64,000 bases of DNA. Origin: Atlantibacter hermannii. Lineage in GTDB: Bacteria; Pseudomonadota; Gammaproteobacteria; Enterobacterales; Enterobacteriaceae. Within the stretch, counting starts at the first letter, position 1. Every line of letters starts with the position of its first letter. Location of the stretch: positions 1,116,001 through 1,180,000 of the forward strand of contig LR134136.1 of the NCBI GenBank assembly GCA_900635495.1, given 5' to 3'. Below the pieces are notes generated by a model. It was not told the origin of the DNA, searched no databases, and saw only the letters and a program-made list of their open reading frames with translations. The position numbers and the translations under genes were made by a program. Shown here piece by piece: positions 26,585 through 35,880 of this stretch.

Positions 26585-28921
26585 ATGGAAGCACTGACCC
26601 AATACCGTTTGCAACGAAGAACCCTTTTAAAAGGGCTGGGTGTTATCGGGCTGGCATCGCTAAGCCCGTGTTTTTTTACTACCGGTAAAGCGAATGCCGA
26701 AACGTTACGCCGCATACCCCTCAAGCTCTCTGACTATAAAACCTACCGTTCGACCTGTGCGATGGAGTGTTTGCACTGCAACCTGACGGCCTGGGTCTGG
26801 CAGGATCGCCTGGTCAAAATCGAGGCGAGTAAAGACTTCAACGTCAAATGCTGCCTGCGCGGTATTAGCCGCACCAAATGGGTTTATCACCCGCTGCGTT
26901 TAACCCAGCCGCTGTTACGTACCGGCGAAAAGGGCGAAGGCAAATTCAAACCCATCACCTGGGATGACGCGCTGGACAGGATTGAAAAAGAGATCCGCAC
27001 CGTGATTGCCGAACAAGGCAATGAAGGGTTGTTGATCACGACCCATGCCGGGAATATGGACTCCATTAAAAACGACATGGGCAAAGCGTTTTTCGATTAT
27101 CTCGGCGGCTCGACCAAACAAATTGGTTCGCTGTGCTGCGCGGCGGTGACGGCCTCGATGACGCCTATGCTGGGGCTGCGTTACGCCGATACCCGCGACA
27201 CCATTAAAGACAGCCGTTTCATTCTGTGCTGGGGCAACAACCCGGCAGTCACCATGCACGCCTACTGGAAAAACTACGCCGAGCGCAGAAGAACGGCACG
27301 CGGATAGTGGTTATCGACCGCGCTTTAACGAAACTGCGGCAAAGGCCGATGAATGGATCCCCATTGTTCCCGGGACGGATATCGCCCTGGGCGCTGGGGA
27401 TGATCAAAATCATCGTGGAAGAACAACGCTACGATGCGCCGTTCTTACGCGCCCATTACCGGCGCGGTTTATCTGGTGGATGAGCAGCAGAAACTGTTGC
27501 GCCAGAATCCGGACGATCCGGACAGCTATCTGGTATTCGATACGCTCAGCAAAACGTTGGTGCGCCACGACAGTGCCGGATCGTGCCTGCGCTGCTTAAT
27601 GAAGAGTTACCGCCAGACAGCCCGTATAGCACGGTGATGAGCGAGACTCTACCGGCAGGCGAAGCCCTGGACGCTGGCGAAAGTCAGCGCGGAAACCGAC
27701 ATTCCCGAACATACGATTATTCGTCTCACCCACGATTACACCACCACCACGCCGTCCAATGATTGTGCAGAACATGTCCGGGCGCCCAGCGCACCGAATT
27801 CGGCACCTATGTGGCCGCCAGCCAGTTCTATTTAGCGCTGATCACCGGCAACATCGGCAAACGCGGCGCAGGCGTGTGCGATGCCGGTGGCGCACGCCAG
27901 ATGGCGAAGTTCTCACCGATTATTCCCCCCGCGCGAACGTCAAAAAATTCCGCCTATTCCGGTGTCGAAAATCGGCGAGTGGGTGGTCAAGGGCAAACCC
28001 AACCCGATTAAATTCTGGTGGAACATGGACAATGGGCCGCGATGACCCAGTTGCCCAATACCAACATGGTGCGTGAAGCCTTTAAGAAGGTGCCCTTCGT
28101 GGTGGTCGCCGACAACCTAATGACCTCATCGGCGCTGTATGCCGATCTGGTGTTGCCGGTCACCACCATTTTCGAAGATGTGAGCCTGATGGCCGGGGTG
28201 CGCAGTCACTATGTGCAACTGATGGAAAAAGCCGTCGAGCCGCCGGGAGAGGCCAAACCCGATTACTGGATTTTCGCCCGCCTGGCGGAGCGGTTCGGCT
28301 TCGGCGAGGTGTTCAATAAACCGATTGAGCATTACATCGACGCCTGTCTTGAAGGCTCCGGGATCACCCGTGAGATGCTGGCAAAAGGCCCGGTCAGGCC
28401 GGTAGAAGGAGACTGGATACCCTTTAAAGACGGGGAGTTTCGCACCACCACGGAAAAAAGCCAACCTGTTTATCGAAGAGTGGCAAAAGAAAAACTTCTC
28501 GCCGGTGGTGACCTGGATGCAGGTGAGCGAATCGGTGAAGGGCTCGCCGGCGTTAGCGCAGAAATATCCGTTGTTTGCGGTCCAGCGCAAACTGGCGCGC
28601 AGCGTGCACTCCAGCCACGGCATGAACCCGTGGATCCTCGAAGTTCAGCGCGACAAACCGAACGTGATGATCCATCCGGAAGACGCCCGCCGCCGCGGGA
28701 TCCAGCATGGCGAATGGGTCACGGTGTTTAACCACCGCGGCGAGCATCGCGCTATTGCTGACGTCACCACGCACATTAAAAAAGGAGTGGTGTCGCTGGA
28801 AAACGGCTGGTGGGAACAGCAGGGCGGTAGCAGCAGTCATGTCACTAACGATCAGGTGGATCTGCTCAGTAACGGGCACTGCTGTAACAGCACCCTGGTT
28901 GATGTAAGAAGGGAGGCGTAA
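26585..28921 (+). pseudogene. Molybdopterin oxidoreductase catalytic subunit (DmsA-like) with multiple frameshifts
   Basis: The pieces together encode a DMSO reductase-family catalytic subunit: a Tat signal (RRTLLKGLG), an N-terminal Cys cluster (CAMECLHC then CLRG), a middle with LCCAAVTA and ILCWGNNPAV, and the C-terminal molybdopterin-dinucleotide domain (HGMNPWILEVQRDKPNVMIH). The frame changes roughly ten times; visible single-base problems include 27280-27295, a missing C at ~27320, an extra G at ~27400, a missing G at ~27585 and others to 28480. The summed length (2337 bases, ~778 residues) is normal for the family and I see no internal substitution to a stop in the conserved frame. 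Error-prone sequence is therefore likely, but genuine decay cannot be excluded here. The substrate is unknown. Confidence 0.8.
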
Positions 28922-28923
28922 TC

Positions 28924-29472
28924 ATGGCGAAGCAATACGGATTTCTGATCGACATAAAAAATTGCTACGGCTGTAAGACCTGCAGCATGGCGTGTAAGTC
29001 GGAACACGATAACCCGCCTGGCGTGCTGTGGCGTCGGGTGCGCGAGTTCACCACCGATAACCCCAATACCCAGGGCTTTATTTCCATGTCCTGCAACCAC
29101 TGCGACGACCCGCAGTGTCTGAAAGTGTGCCCGGCTGGCACCTATACCAAACGTCCCGACGGCATTGTGGTCCAGGATCACGAACGGTGTATCGGCTGCC
29201 GCATGTGCATTATGGCCTGCCCGTATAACGCGCCGGTATTCGACCCGGCGGAAGGGAAAACCAGCAAATGCAACATGTGCGCCGAGTATATCGATCAGGG
29301 AATGCAACCGCGCTGCGTCGAATCTTGCCCGGGTGGGGTGTTGCGCTTCGGGGAGATTGAGCAACTGCGCGCCCTGCATCAGACCGACTGGGCACTGGTG
29401 GAGAAACGCTATTACATGCCGGATCACACAATCAGCCACCCGAACGTGGTGATTGTTCCGGCGGATGAGTAA
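28924..29472 (+). CDS. 4Fe-4S electron-transfer subunit (DmsB-like)
   Basis: This 182-residue subunit would carry electrons from the membrane anchor to the molybdenum subunit. It has four cysteine groups for four [4Fe-4S] clusters: CYGCKTCSMAC (Cys14, 17, 20, 24), CNHCDDPQCLKVC, CIGCRMCIMAC and CNMC...CVESCPGG. No Tat signal is present, as expected for a subunit exported with its partner. It starts two bases after the catalytic gene's stop codon and is followed by the anchor gene nine bases later, the standard dms/ynf/ttr-type order. Confidence 0.93.
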   Translation: MAKQYGFLIDIKNCYGCKTCSMACKSEHDNPPGVLWRRVREFTTDNPNTQGFISMSCNHCDDPQCLKVCPAGTYTKRPDGIVVQDHERCIGCRMCIMACPYNAPVFDPAEGKTSKCNMCAEYIDQGMQPRCVESCPGGVLRFGEIEQLRALHQTDWALVEKRYYMPDHTISHPNVVIVPADE

Positions 29473-29481
29473 GGAGGGATT

Positions 29482-30282
29482 ATGGAACATTTTGAACTTC
29501 CGCTGGTTTTCTTCACGGTGCTGACGCAGTGGGGCATCGGCGCGCTGCTGGCCGTGATCATCGGGCAACAACGCGCCACGCCGGTTTTTGCGCCGCAGAC
29601 GTTAAAGCGGGTCGCGCTGTTTGTCTGGCTGGTTACCGTTATAGGGTCGCTGGCGTCTGTCGCGCATCTGGGAGCGCCCACCGGTGCGCCGCGCGCCCTT
29701 TATGGCCTGGCGCATTCGTGGCTGAGCCGTGAAGTGGTGGCGTTTTTCCTGTTGAACGCGCTGACGACCTTATGGCTGCTGATGGTGTGGATTAACGTTA
29801 ATGCCAGGTTGACCACGCTGGTGGGCCTGATTGCCGTGTTGTTGGGGTTTATCGCCATTCTGGTCAGCTCGCAGGTTTATTATCAGATGGTCCTGCATCC
29901 GTTATGGCATAGCGCGGCGACGCAACTGGCGTTTGTCGGCTGTGCATTGCTGCTGGGATTTGTATCCATTGCGGTGTTTGCAAGGCTGTGGGGCAGCGAT
30001 GTGGCGCGTCGCCTGCAACTGGGGATCGTGGTCGGCGTAGCGGCAGTGGCCTGCGCGGTGGTGTGGCGTTACCGCCTTCCTGGCGCGGACGCGGCGAGTT
30101 TGCTGCTGTGGTGGCAACTGCTCGCCAGCATTGTGACAGGGGGGGTGGTGTTTGTGTTGCTTCGTCAGGGTAAGTTCGCGCCCTGGGCGGGTGTGCTGGC
30201 AATCGCGCTGGTTTTCACCGGCGAGATAGCTGGCAGAATGCTGTTTTACAGTAACGTGATGAGCGGTGCGCCCTGGTTTTAG
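29482..30282 (+). CDS. DmsC-like membrane anchor subunit
   Basis: The 266-residue protein has about eight hydrophobic helices spread over its length (for example VFFTVLTQWGIGALLAVII, LFVWLVTVIGSLASVAHLG, LVGLIAVLLGFIAILVSS). Its N-terminus (MEHFELPLVFFTVLTQWGIG) and the HLGAPTGAPRAL loop resemble DmsC, which anchors DMSO reductase and oxidises menaquinol. It completes a three-gene operon. Its stop lies 13 bases from the convergent yajL stop, with no evident terminator between them. Confidence 0.9.
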   Translation: MEHFELPLVFFTVLTQWGIGALLAVIIGQQRATPVFAPQTLKRVALFVWLVTVIGSLASVAHLGAPTGAPRALYGLAHSWLSREVVAFFLLNALTTLWLLMVWINVNARLTTLVGLIAVLLGFIAILVSSQVYYQMVLHPLWHSAATQLAFVGCALLLGFVSIAVFARLWGSDVARRLQLGIVVGVAAVACAVVWRYRLPGADAASLLLWWQLLASIVTGGVVFVLLRQGKFAPWAGVLAIALVFTGEIAGRMLFYSNVMSGAPWF

Positions 30283-30295
30283 GGCGCAACGTCGG

Positions 30296-30886
30296 TCAGT
30301 CGCGGTAGTTATAGATACCCGAAGCCAGTACTAACTGAGCCGCCACCTCGGCGGCTTTTTCTTTACCCACCAGCAGGTCAATGATTTTGAGCGCGAAATC
30401 CATGCTGGTGCCCGGCCCCTGACTGGTTAACAGCTTTACGCGATCGTCATAATAGGCGCGTTTATCCATCCATTTATCCGCCGGGATAGTCTCTTTCAGG
30501 CCGGGAAAACCGGTCATGTTGCCGAGCGGGAACAGATCGTGCGGGATCAGCACCGTCCCTGGCGACGCACACATTGCCGCCACCAGCCGTCCTGACAGAT
30601 GGAACTGGCGTACGGTTTCTACCAGCAGCGGGCTGTCGCGAAAACACTCCGCGCCTTTGAGTCCGCCGGGCAGCACAATCACGTCATAGTCGCCATCTGC
30701 CACTTCCACCAGCGGGGCATCCGCGAGCAGCTTAACACCTCGCGAACAGACGAGGGTGAGGTCGCCATCGCTGGCCACGCTGGCCGTCGTCACCGTTATC
30801 CCGCCGCGCACCAGTACGTCGATGGTGGTAACGGCTTCGGTCTCTTCAGTGCCAGGCGCCAGGCATACCAGTGCCGAGACGTTCAT
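30296..30886 (-). CDS. yajL: Protein/nucleotide deglycase-family protein YajL
   Basis: YajL is a DJ-1/PfpI superfamily protein described as a chaperone and deglycase acting on glyoxal/methylglyoxal adducts and oxidised thiols. The nucleophile is Cys106 in AAMCASPG, with the conserved glutamate EE near residue 15. The ATG at 30886 gives 196 residues, as in E. coli, and is seven bases from an AGGAG; in-frame starts at 30892 and 30916 are less well placed. The gene overlaps the 3' end of panE by 41 bases. Confidence 0.95.
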   Translation of the reverse strand: MNVSALVCLAPGTEETEAVTTIDVLVRGGITVTTASVASDGDLTLVCSRGVKLLADAPLVEVADGDYDVIVLPGGLKGAECFRDSPLLVETVRQFHLSGRLVAAMCASPGTVLIPHDLFPLGNMTGFPGLKETIPADKWMDKRAYYDDRVKLLTSQGPGTSMDFALKIIDLLVGKEKAAEVAAQLVLASGIYNYRD

Positions 30887-31760
30887 ACTCATTCTCCTTA
30901 CGCTTGACGCGTTCATAAAGACGGCTGTTTTCGGGAAGTGTCAGCCCGTGTGCGCGGGCGCGACGCAGCAAATATCCCGTGATGTAATCAATTTCCGTAT
31001 GGCGCTGCATGCGGATGTCCTGCAGCATTGAGGAAATATTGTCGGCGGTACTCTCTATCACCTCTGTGGCGAAGTCGTACAGGCTTTCCGCCGAGGTGTG
31101 ATACCCCTCGCGCACCATGACCAGCGCCACCTCCTGGCAGATCATTTCAATGTGTTCGTGGTGATAGCGAAGTTCGCCGTTCGGGCAGTCCAGCAGCGCG
31201 GTTAACGGATTGATGACGCAGTTTACCGCGAGCTTTTTCCAGCATGAGGCATTAATGTCGTTATGCCAGGCGACGTCCGGCAACGCCGCATGCAGACGCT
31301 CCGCCAGATCGCTGTAATCATTAACGCCTGGCTTCGCCGGGCCGATATGCGTAATCCCGTTAGCGACATGAGTTATCACGCTGCCGTCACGCCTGGCGGC
31401 ATGCGTCGTCACCCCCATCAGCAGCGGGTGTTGAACCCGTTTCAGCTCTTCCAGCGTTCCCATGCCGTTGTGAATCAGCAAAACAGGACTGGTCGCGGGC
31501 AGTAGTTTTGTCAGCGGCAGTACCGCATCGGAGACTTGCCACGCTTTGAGCGTCACCAACAATAAATCGCTTTGCGCCAGAAAGTCGGGATCGTTAGCGA
31601 TGATCGAGGCATTAAAAATGCTGCCATCGCTTTCCTGTAAATTGATACCGCAAAACGGCTGCGGAATGCGCAGCCAGCCTTGTAGCTCATGACCTTGTCT
31701 GAGCAGGGCTGTCAGCCACAGTTGCCCTAATGCACCGCATCCCAGTACGGTAATTTTCAT
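30846..31760 (-). CDS. panE: 2-dehydropantoate 2-reductase
   Basis: PanE reduces ketopantoate to pantoate with NADPH in pantothenate and coenzyme A synthesis. The 304-residue protein begins with the Rossmann motif GCGALGQLW (residues 7-15) and includes the catalytic lysine region KLAVNCVINPLTAL (~176) and the C-terminal helical domain with SSMLQDIRMQRHTEIDYI. It is the upstream partner of yajL, as in E. coli, and is divergent from yajQ. Confidence 0.96.
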   Translation of the reverse strand: MKITVLGCGALGQLWLTALLRQGHELQGWLRIPQPFCGINLQESDGSIFNASIIANDPDFLAQSDLLLVTLKAWQVSDAVLPLTKLLPATSPVLLIHNGMGTLEELKRVQHPLLMGVTTHAARRDGSVITHVANGITHIGPAKPGVNDYSDLAERLHAALPDVAWHNDINASCWKKLAVNCVINPLTALLDCPNGELRYHHEHIEMICQEVALVMVREGYHTSAESLYDFATEVIESTADNISSMLQDIRMQRHTEIDYITGYLLRRARAHGLTLPENSRLYERVKRKENEYERLGTGMPGAWH

Positions 31761-31900
31761 GATTCCTCCTCACCTGCGTAAAGCCAGGTGGTTGTAGTAT
31801 AGCGCTGTCGGCTATGCTGTTGTCCTGGGGGCTGATACGTGTTGTTTTATGTAACGTTGCGGGTATTATGCAACGCACACAGAGAGAGGGAGAACAAAAC

Positions 31901-32392
31901 ATGCCATCTTTTGACATCGTTTCCGAGGTCGATCTTCAGGAAGTTCGCAACGCGGTAGATAACGCGAGCCGCGAAGTGGAGTCGCGTTTCGATTTTCGCG
32001 GCGTAACGGCGGAATTCGAACTGAACGACAAAAACCAGACCATTAAGGTGCTGAGCGAGTCCGACTTCCAGGTTAACCAGCTGATCGATATTCTGCGCGC
32101 CAAACTGCTGAAACGCGGTATTGAAGGCAGTTCCATCGAGGTGCCGGAAGAGTTCGTACACAGCGGTAAAAACTGGAGCGTGGATGCCAAACTGAAACAG
32201 GGCATCGAAACCACCATCGCCAAGAAAATCGTTAAGCTGATTAAAGACAGCAAGCTTAAAGTGCAGGCGCAGATCCAGGGCGAAGAGATTCGCGTAACCG
32301 GAAAATCGCGTGACGATTTGCAGGCCGTGATGGCGCTGGTGCGCGGCGGCGATTTAGGCCAGCCGTTCCAGTTTAAAAACTTTCGCGATTAA
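31901..32392 (+). CDS. yajQ: YajQ family c-di-GMP/nucleotide-binding protein
   Basis: YajQ proteins are small cytoplasmic proteins with two ferredoxin-like folds; members bind nucleotides and in Xanthomonas one is a c-di-GMP receptor. The 163-residue sequence starts MPSFDIVSEVDLQEVRNAVD and is close to E. coli YajQ over its length. I chose the ATG at 31901, preceded by a GAGAGGGAG; an in-frame start at 31814 would add 29 unconserved residues. It is divergent from panE and convergent with yajR. Confidence 0.95.
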   Translation: MPSFDIVSEVDLQEVRNAVDNASREVESRFDFRGVTAEFELNDKNQTIKVLSESDFQVNQLIDILRAKLLKRGIEGSSIEVPEEFVHSGKNWSVDAKLKQGIETTIAKKIVKLIKDSKLKVQAQIQGEEIRVTGKSRDDLQAVMALVRGGDLGQPFQFKNFRD

Positions 32393-32393
32393 G

Positions 32394-32419
32394 AGAAGGC
32401 CGGGTAACCGGCCTTTTTT
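32394..32419. terminator. Hairpin terminator between yajQ and yajR
   Basis: AAGGCCGG (32396-32403) pairs with CCGGCCTT around a short loop and is followed by TTTTTT. It serves yajQ and, on the other strand, overlaps the end of the convergent yajR. Confidence 0.88.
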
Positions 32420-33785
32420 ATGCCAGACCTTTGACGACCTGCTCAATCTCAAAGCGGTTCGTGACTTTACTGTCGATCTTCACATACGCGCTGTGTTCCT
32501 GCGGCACGACCACCGCTTCGCTGACGCCCGCTTTGGCTAACAGCCGCGCTTTCAACGCCTCATCCGCCTGCACCTCTTCCGGCAGTTCGACGCGAATGCT
32601 GCTCACGTACGGCGGCTCTTCCATACTGAAGCCTACCAGCAACCACAGTGCTGCCAGCACCGCGCCTGCCAGAAAGACCGTTTGGGTATCGAAATATTGT
32701 GCCAGCCAGCCACCCAGTGAACCGCCGATCGCCACACCAAGGAACTGGCTGGTGGAGTAGACGCCCATCGCCGTGCCTTTATAACCCGCGGGCGACTCTT
32801 TACTGATCAGCGACGGCAGCAAGGCTTCCATCAGGTTAAATGCCACAAAGAACAGCTGAATACCGAGGATTTGCTGCCACAGCAGCGGACCGGCGCCCCA
32901 CAGCACCACTTCGGCAATGGCGATGACCATAATGCAAAACACGAAAACCCGCTTCATGCGGCGTTTGACTTCCGCATAAATAATGAACGGCACCACGGAG
33001 GCGAAGGCAATCAGCATGGTGACCAGGTAGATTTTCCAGTGATCCGCTGTGGGATAACCTGCCGCTTCCAGCTGGTGGGGCAGGGCGACGAATGTCGACA
33101 TCAGCAGAATATGCAGGCACATAATGCCGATGTTGAGCTTGAGTAATTTTTTATTCGCCAGCACTTTGCTGAAGCAGCCTTTCACCATGCCCGATTCACG
33201 GTTGAGGACGTGGTTCTCGCTGTTGGGCACGACCCACAGCGTCAGCAGAATGCCCAGGGTGGCCAGGACAGCAATCATCCAGAACAACGCATGCAGGCCC
33301 AGCGCGTGGGTAACGATGGGGCCCACCACCATCGCAATCGCGAAAGTGACGCCGAAACTGACGCCGATGAACGCCATCGCTTTGGTGCGGTTTTGCTCGC
33401 GGGTTAAGTCGGAGAGCAACGCCATCACCGCCGCGGCAATCGCGCCGGAGCCCTGCAGGGCGCGCCCTAAAATCACGCCCCAGATCGAATCAGTCAGCGC
33501 CGCGATGACGCTGCCCAATACAAAAATCGCCAGTCCGCCGATGATTAACGGTTTACGGCCAATGCGGTCAGACAGCAGACCGAATGGGATTTGAAATACC
33601 GCCTGCGCCAGGCCATAAATGCCGATCGCCAGGCCGATTAACGCTTCGCTGGCACCCTGCAGCGCCATGCCGTACGTGGTGAGAACCGGTAACACCATAA
33701 ACATGCCCAACATTCGGAGCGAAAAAACGGTTCCCAGGCCCCATGTCGCGCGTCGCTCAAGCGGGGTCATTTTATTGTCGTTCAT
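32418..33785 (-). CDS. yajR: MFS transporter YajR
   Basis: YajR is a major facilitator superfamily drug/proton antiporter homologue with 12 transmembrane helices and a C-terminal cytosolic ferredoxin-like (YAM) domain. The 455-residue sequence shows MFS motif A between helices 2 and 3 (GLLSDRIGRKPLI) and the extra domain from about residue 385 (SSIRVELPEEV to KVTNRFEIEQVVKGLA). The ATG at 33785, five bases after GAGG, matches the E. coli start (MNDxKMTPxERRATWGLG); an in-frame GTG at 33791 is less likely. The substrate is unknown. Confidence 0.95.
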   Translation of the reverse strand: MNDNKMTPLERRATWGLGTVFSLRMLGMFMVLPVLTTYGMALQGASEALIGLAIGIYGLAQAVFQIPFGLLSDRIGRKPLIIGGLAIFVLGSVIAALTDSIWGVILGRALQGSGAIAAAVMALLSDLTREQNRTKAMAFIGVSFGVTFAIAMVVGPIVTHALGLHALFWMIAVLATLGILLTLWVVPNSENHVLNRESGMVKGCFSKVLANKKLLKLNIGIMCLHILLMSTFVALPHQLEAAGYPTADHWKIYLVTMLIAFASVVPFIIYAEVKRRMKRVFVFCIMVIAIAEVVLWGAGPLLWQQILGIQLFFVAFNLMEALLPSLISKESPAGYKGTAMGVYSTSQFLGVAIGGSLGGWLAQYFDTQTVFLAGAVLAALWLLVGFSMEEPPYVSSIRVELPEEVQADEALKARLLAKAGVSEAVVVPQEHSAYVKIDSKVTNRFEIEQVVKGLA

Positions 33786-33997
33786 TACCACCTCAGAAGA
33801 AAAACCGGCACCAGTATATACCTCTCATACTTCAGGTTGCAGGTGCGTTACTCAGCCTTAGGGGCCAGCGCAAGCGCTGTTCAAAGCCCACTGGGCGTGG
33901 TCCTGCCACTCGAATTATCCTGGGTACAGGATGGAGGGGAGGGTCATTACCGGTTGGTGTGCGAATATTACAGGGATTAAGCGAGGAAGGCGTTATG

Positions 33998-34022
33998 AAA
34001 AAAGGGTGCCGCAGCACCCTTT
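33998..34022 (-). terminator. Terminator of the cyo operon
   Basis: On the bottom strand AAAGGGTGC-TGCG-GCACCCTTT is followed by further T residues, eight bases past the cyoE stop. The stem is perfect over nine base pairs. Confidence 0.88.
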
Positions 34023-34029
34023 GTAGAAA

Positions 34030-34918
34030 TTACCAGACGTAAGTCAAAAGATTATGCGAGTCGGGCACCATAAAATCGACTGACATCATAAAGCTCAGGG
34101 ACGTGATAGCGACGATGGAGAACACGAACAGTTTACGTGCCCACACTCTGTCGTCTTCCACTTTGTAGCCCTTAAGCGCCATACCGAGCCACCAGACGCT
34201 CACTGCCGCAGCCACCACCAGATATTTATATCCGGCGTAACCGCCCAGGGTGAGCATCAGCGTCGCCACGGCGAAAGCGATGATGTACAGCGTGATATGG
34301 TTTTTTCGCGACCGAAATCCCTTTCACGACCGGCAGAACCGGAATGTTTGCCGCCTGATAATCCTTAAACCGGAAGATGGCAATCGCGTAGGAGTGCGGC
34401 ATCTGCCAGAGGCTAAAGATAGCCAGCAGGATAGCCGCGCCGGTATCAAACTCGTTGGTTACCGCGCAGTAGCCAATCACCGGTGGCGCAGCGCCGGACA
34501 GGCTGCCAATCAGCGTGCCGTAAACGGAGTTGCGTTTCATGTACAGGCTGTAAACGCCGACATAAACCACAAAGCCCATTACGGCCAGCCACATGGCGAG
34601 CGGATTCGCGCCGAACCACAGCAGCATGAAGCCAGCAATACCCAACAAGGTAGCGTAAACCAGCGTTACGTTCGGCGAAATCAGGCCTTTTACCAGCACC
34701 CGGTTTTTCGTCCTTTCCATCTTGCGGTCGATATCACGGTCAATGACGTTGTTGTAAACACAACCCGAAGCCACTACCAGCGATACGCCTACCAGCGTGT
34801 AAATGAACAGGGAATAATCAATACTGCCCTTCGAGGCCAGCAAAAATCCCCCAATGACAGAAATTAAATTGCCGAAAATAATTCCTGGTTTCGTGACTTG
34901 CAGGTATTGCTTAATCAT
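34030..34918 (-). CDS. cyoE: Protoheme IX farnesyltransferase CyoE, with one apparent frameshift
   Basis: CyoE is an inner-membrane UbiA-family prenyltransferase that converts heme B to heme O for the bo3 oxidase, using farnesyl diphosphate (made by IspA). It has the Asp-rich motifs NNVIDRDIDRKMERTKNR and about nine membrane helices. The frame changes at the T/A run 34301-34306 (six bases, five expected): correction turns AKKPYHAVHH into AKNHITLY and restores a ~296-residue protein ending SVDFMVPDSHNLLTYVW. It is the last gene of cyoABCDE. Confidence 0.93.
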
Positions 34919-34929
34919 ACGTGCCGCTC

Positions 34930-35259
34930 TTAGTGAACCATCATGTTCTCGTTAAGGCTCCACATGATCCAGATAGAACCTACCACTACGATTGCGATAA
35001 TCAGCAACGTAAAGACAAAAGCCACCAGGTTCCAGCGCTCCTCAGAGGAGGCGTTCATGTGCAGGAAGCACACCAGGTGAACCAGAATCTGAACAACCGC
35101 TGTTGCCACAACCACACCGAGAAGCGTGCCATGCGAGGCAGTGCCGTTCATGACCATCCAGAACGGGATCACGGTCAGAATAACTGACAGGATGAACCCG
35201 ACCAGGTAGGTTTTTACACCGCCGTGATGAGCGCCAGCGTGATCGGTAGAATGACTCAT
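34930..35259 (-). CDS. cyoD: Cytochrome o ubiquinol oxidase subunit IV
   Basis: CyoD is a small inner-membrane subunit of cytochrome bo3 oxidase that helps assemble the CuB centre. From the ATG at 35259 it is 109 residues (MSHSTDHAGAHHGGVKTYLV), the E. coli length, with three transmembrane helices. In the raw sequence its frame is continuous with cyoC, giving an apparent 316-residue fusion. I treat that as an artefact of an extra base at the end of cyoC: correcting it restores a cyoC stop codon that overlaps this ATG (TAATG). Confidence 0.93.
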   Translation of the reverse strand: MSHSTDHAGAHHGGVKTYLVGFILSVILTVIPFWMVMNGTASHGTLLGVVVATAVVQILVHLVCFLHMNASSEERWNLVAFVFTLLIIAIVVVGSIWIMWSLNENMMVH

Positions 35260-35880
35260 TACATCGCCCCCCATCAGATAGACTACAGAGAATACGCAAA
35301 TCCAGACCACATCCAGGAAGTGCCAGAACATACTCAGGCACATCAGGCGGGCGCGGTTGTTATGGGTCAGGCCGCGACGGGAAACATGAATCATCATGAT
35401 TGCCATCCAGATCAGACCGGACGTCACGTGCAGACCGTGGGTGCCTACCAGCGCAAAGAAGCCAGACAGGAAACCACTGCGATCCGGACCAAAGCCCTCG
35501 GCAATCAGGTGATGGAATTCATAGATTTCCATCCCCACGAAGCCGGCCCCGAACAGGAAGGTCAGGGCGAGCCAGGACATGACCTGGCCCTGGTTGTTCT
35601 TGTTCATGGCGATCATCGCCATGCCATACGTGATGGAGGAGAACAGCAGCAGGAAAGTTTCAACCAGCACAAACGGCAGTTCGAAAATGTCCTTGCCGGT
35701 CGGTCCCCCGGCAGTGCCGTTCACCAGAACGGCATAGGTCGCAAACAGACATGCAAAGAGAATGCAGTCGCTCATCAGGTAGATCCAGAAGCCAAAGACT
35801 TTATTGGCTCCTGCATCGTGGTGGTGCCCATGTTCATGGTTGCCATGGGCAAGTGCTTCATTAATGCTCTCAGTTGACAT
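35259..35880 (-). CDS. cyoC: Cytochrome o ubiquinol oxidase subunit III, with an apparent 3' frameshift
   Basis: CyoC is the heme-copper oxidase subunit III homologue of bo3, with five transmembrane helices. The N-terminus is His-rich (HGNHEHGHHHDAGANKVFGFW). At 35267-35272 a run of six C (G on the coding strand) replaces the expected five; with five, the protein ends VYLMGAM followed by TAA, exactly like E. coli CyoC, about 206 residues. As given, the stop is lost and the frame runs into cyoD. The start overlaps the end of cyoB by 11 bases. Confidence 0.92.

Noticed and set aside
25723..30282. Regulation of the Lap genes by the IclR protein
   Set aside because: Both palindromes lie on the oxidoreductase side; I see no similar site upstream of lapG or lapA, so only read-through could link them.
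34930..35880. A true CyoC-CyoD fusion protein
   Set aside because: Removing one G from a six-G run restores the normal CyoC end and overlapping cyoD start; other indels of this type are frequent in the window.
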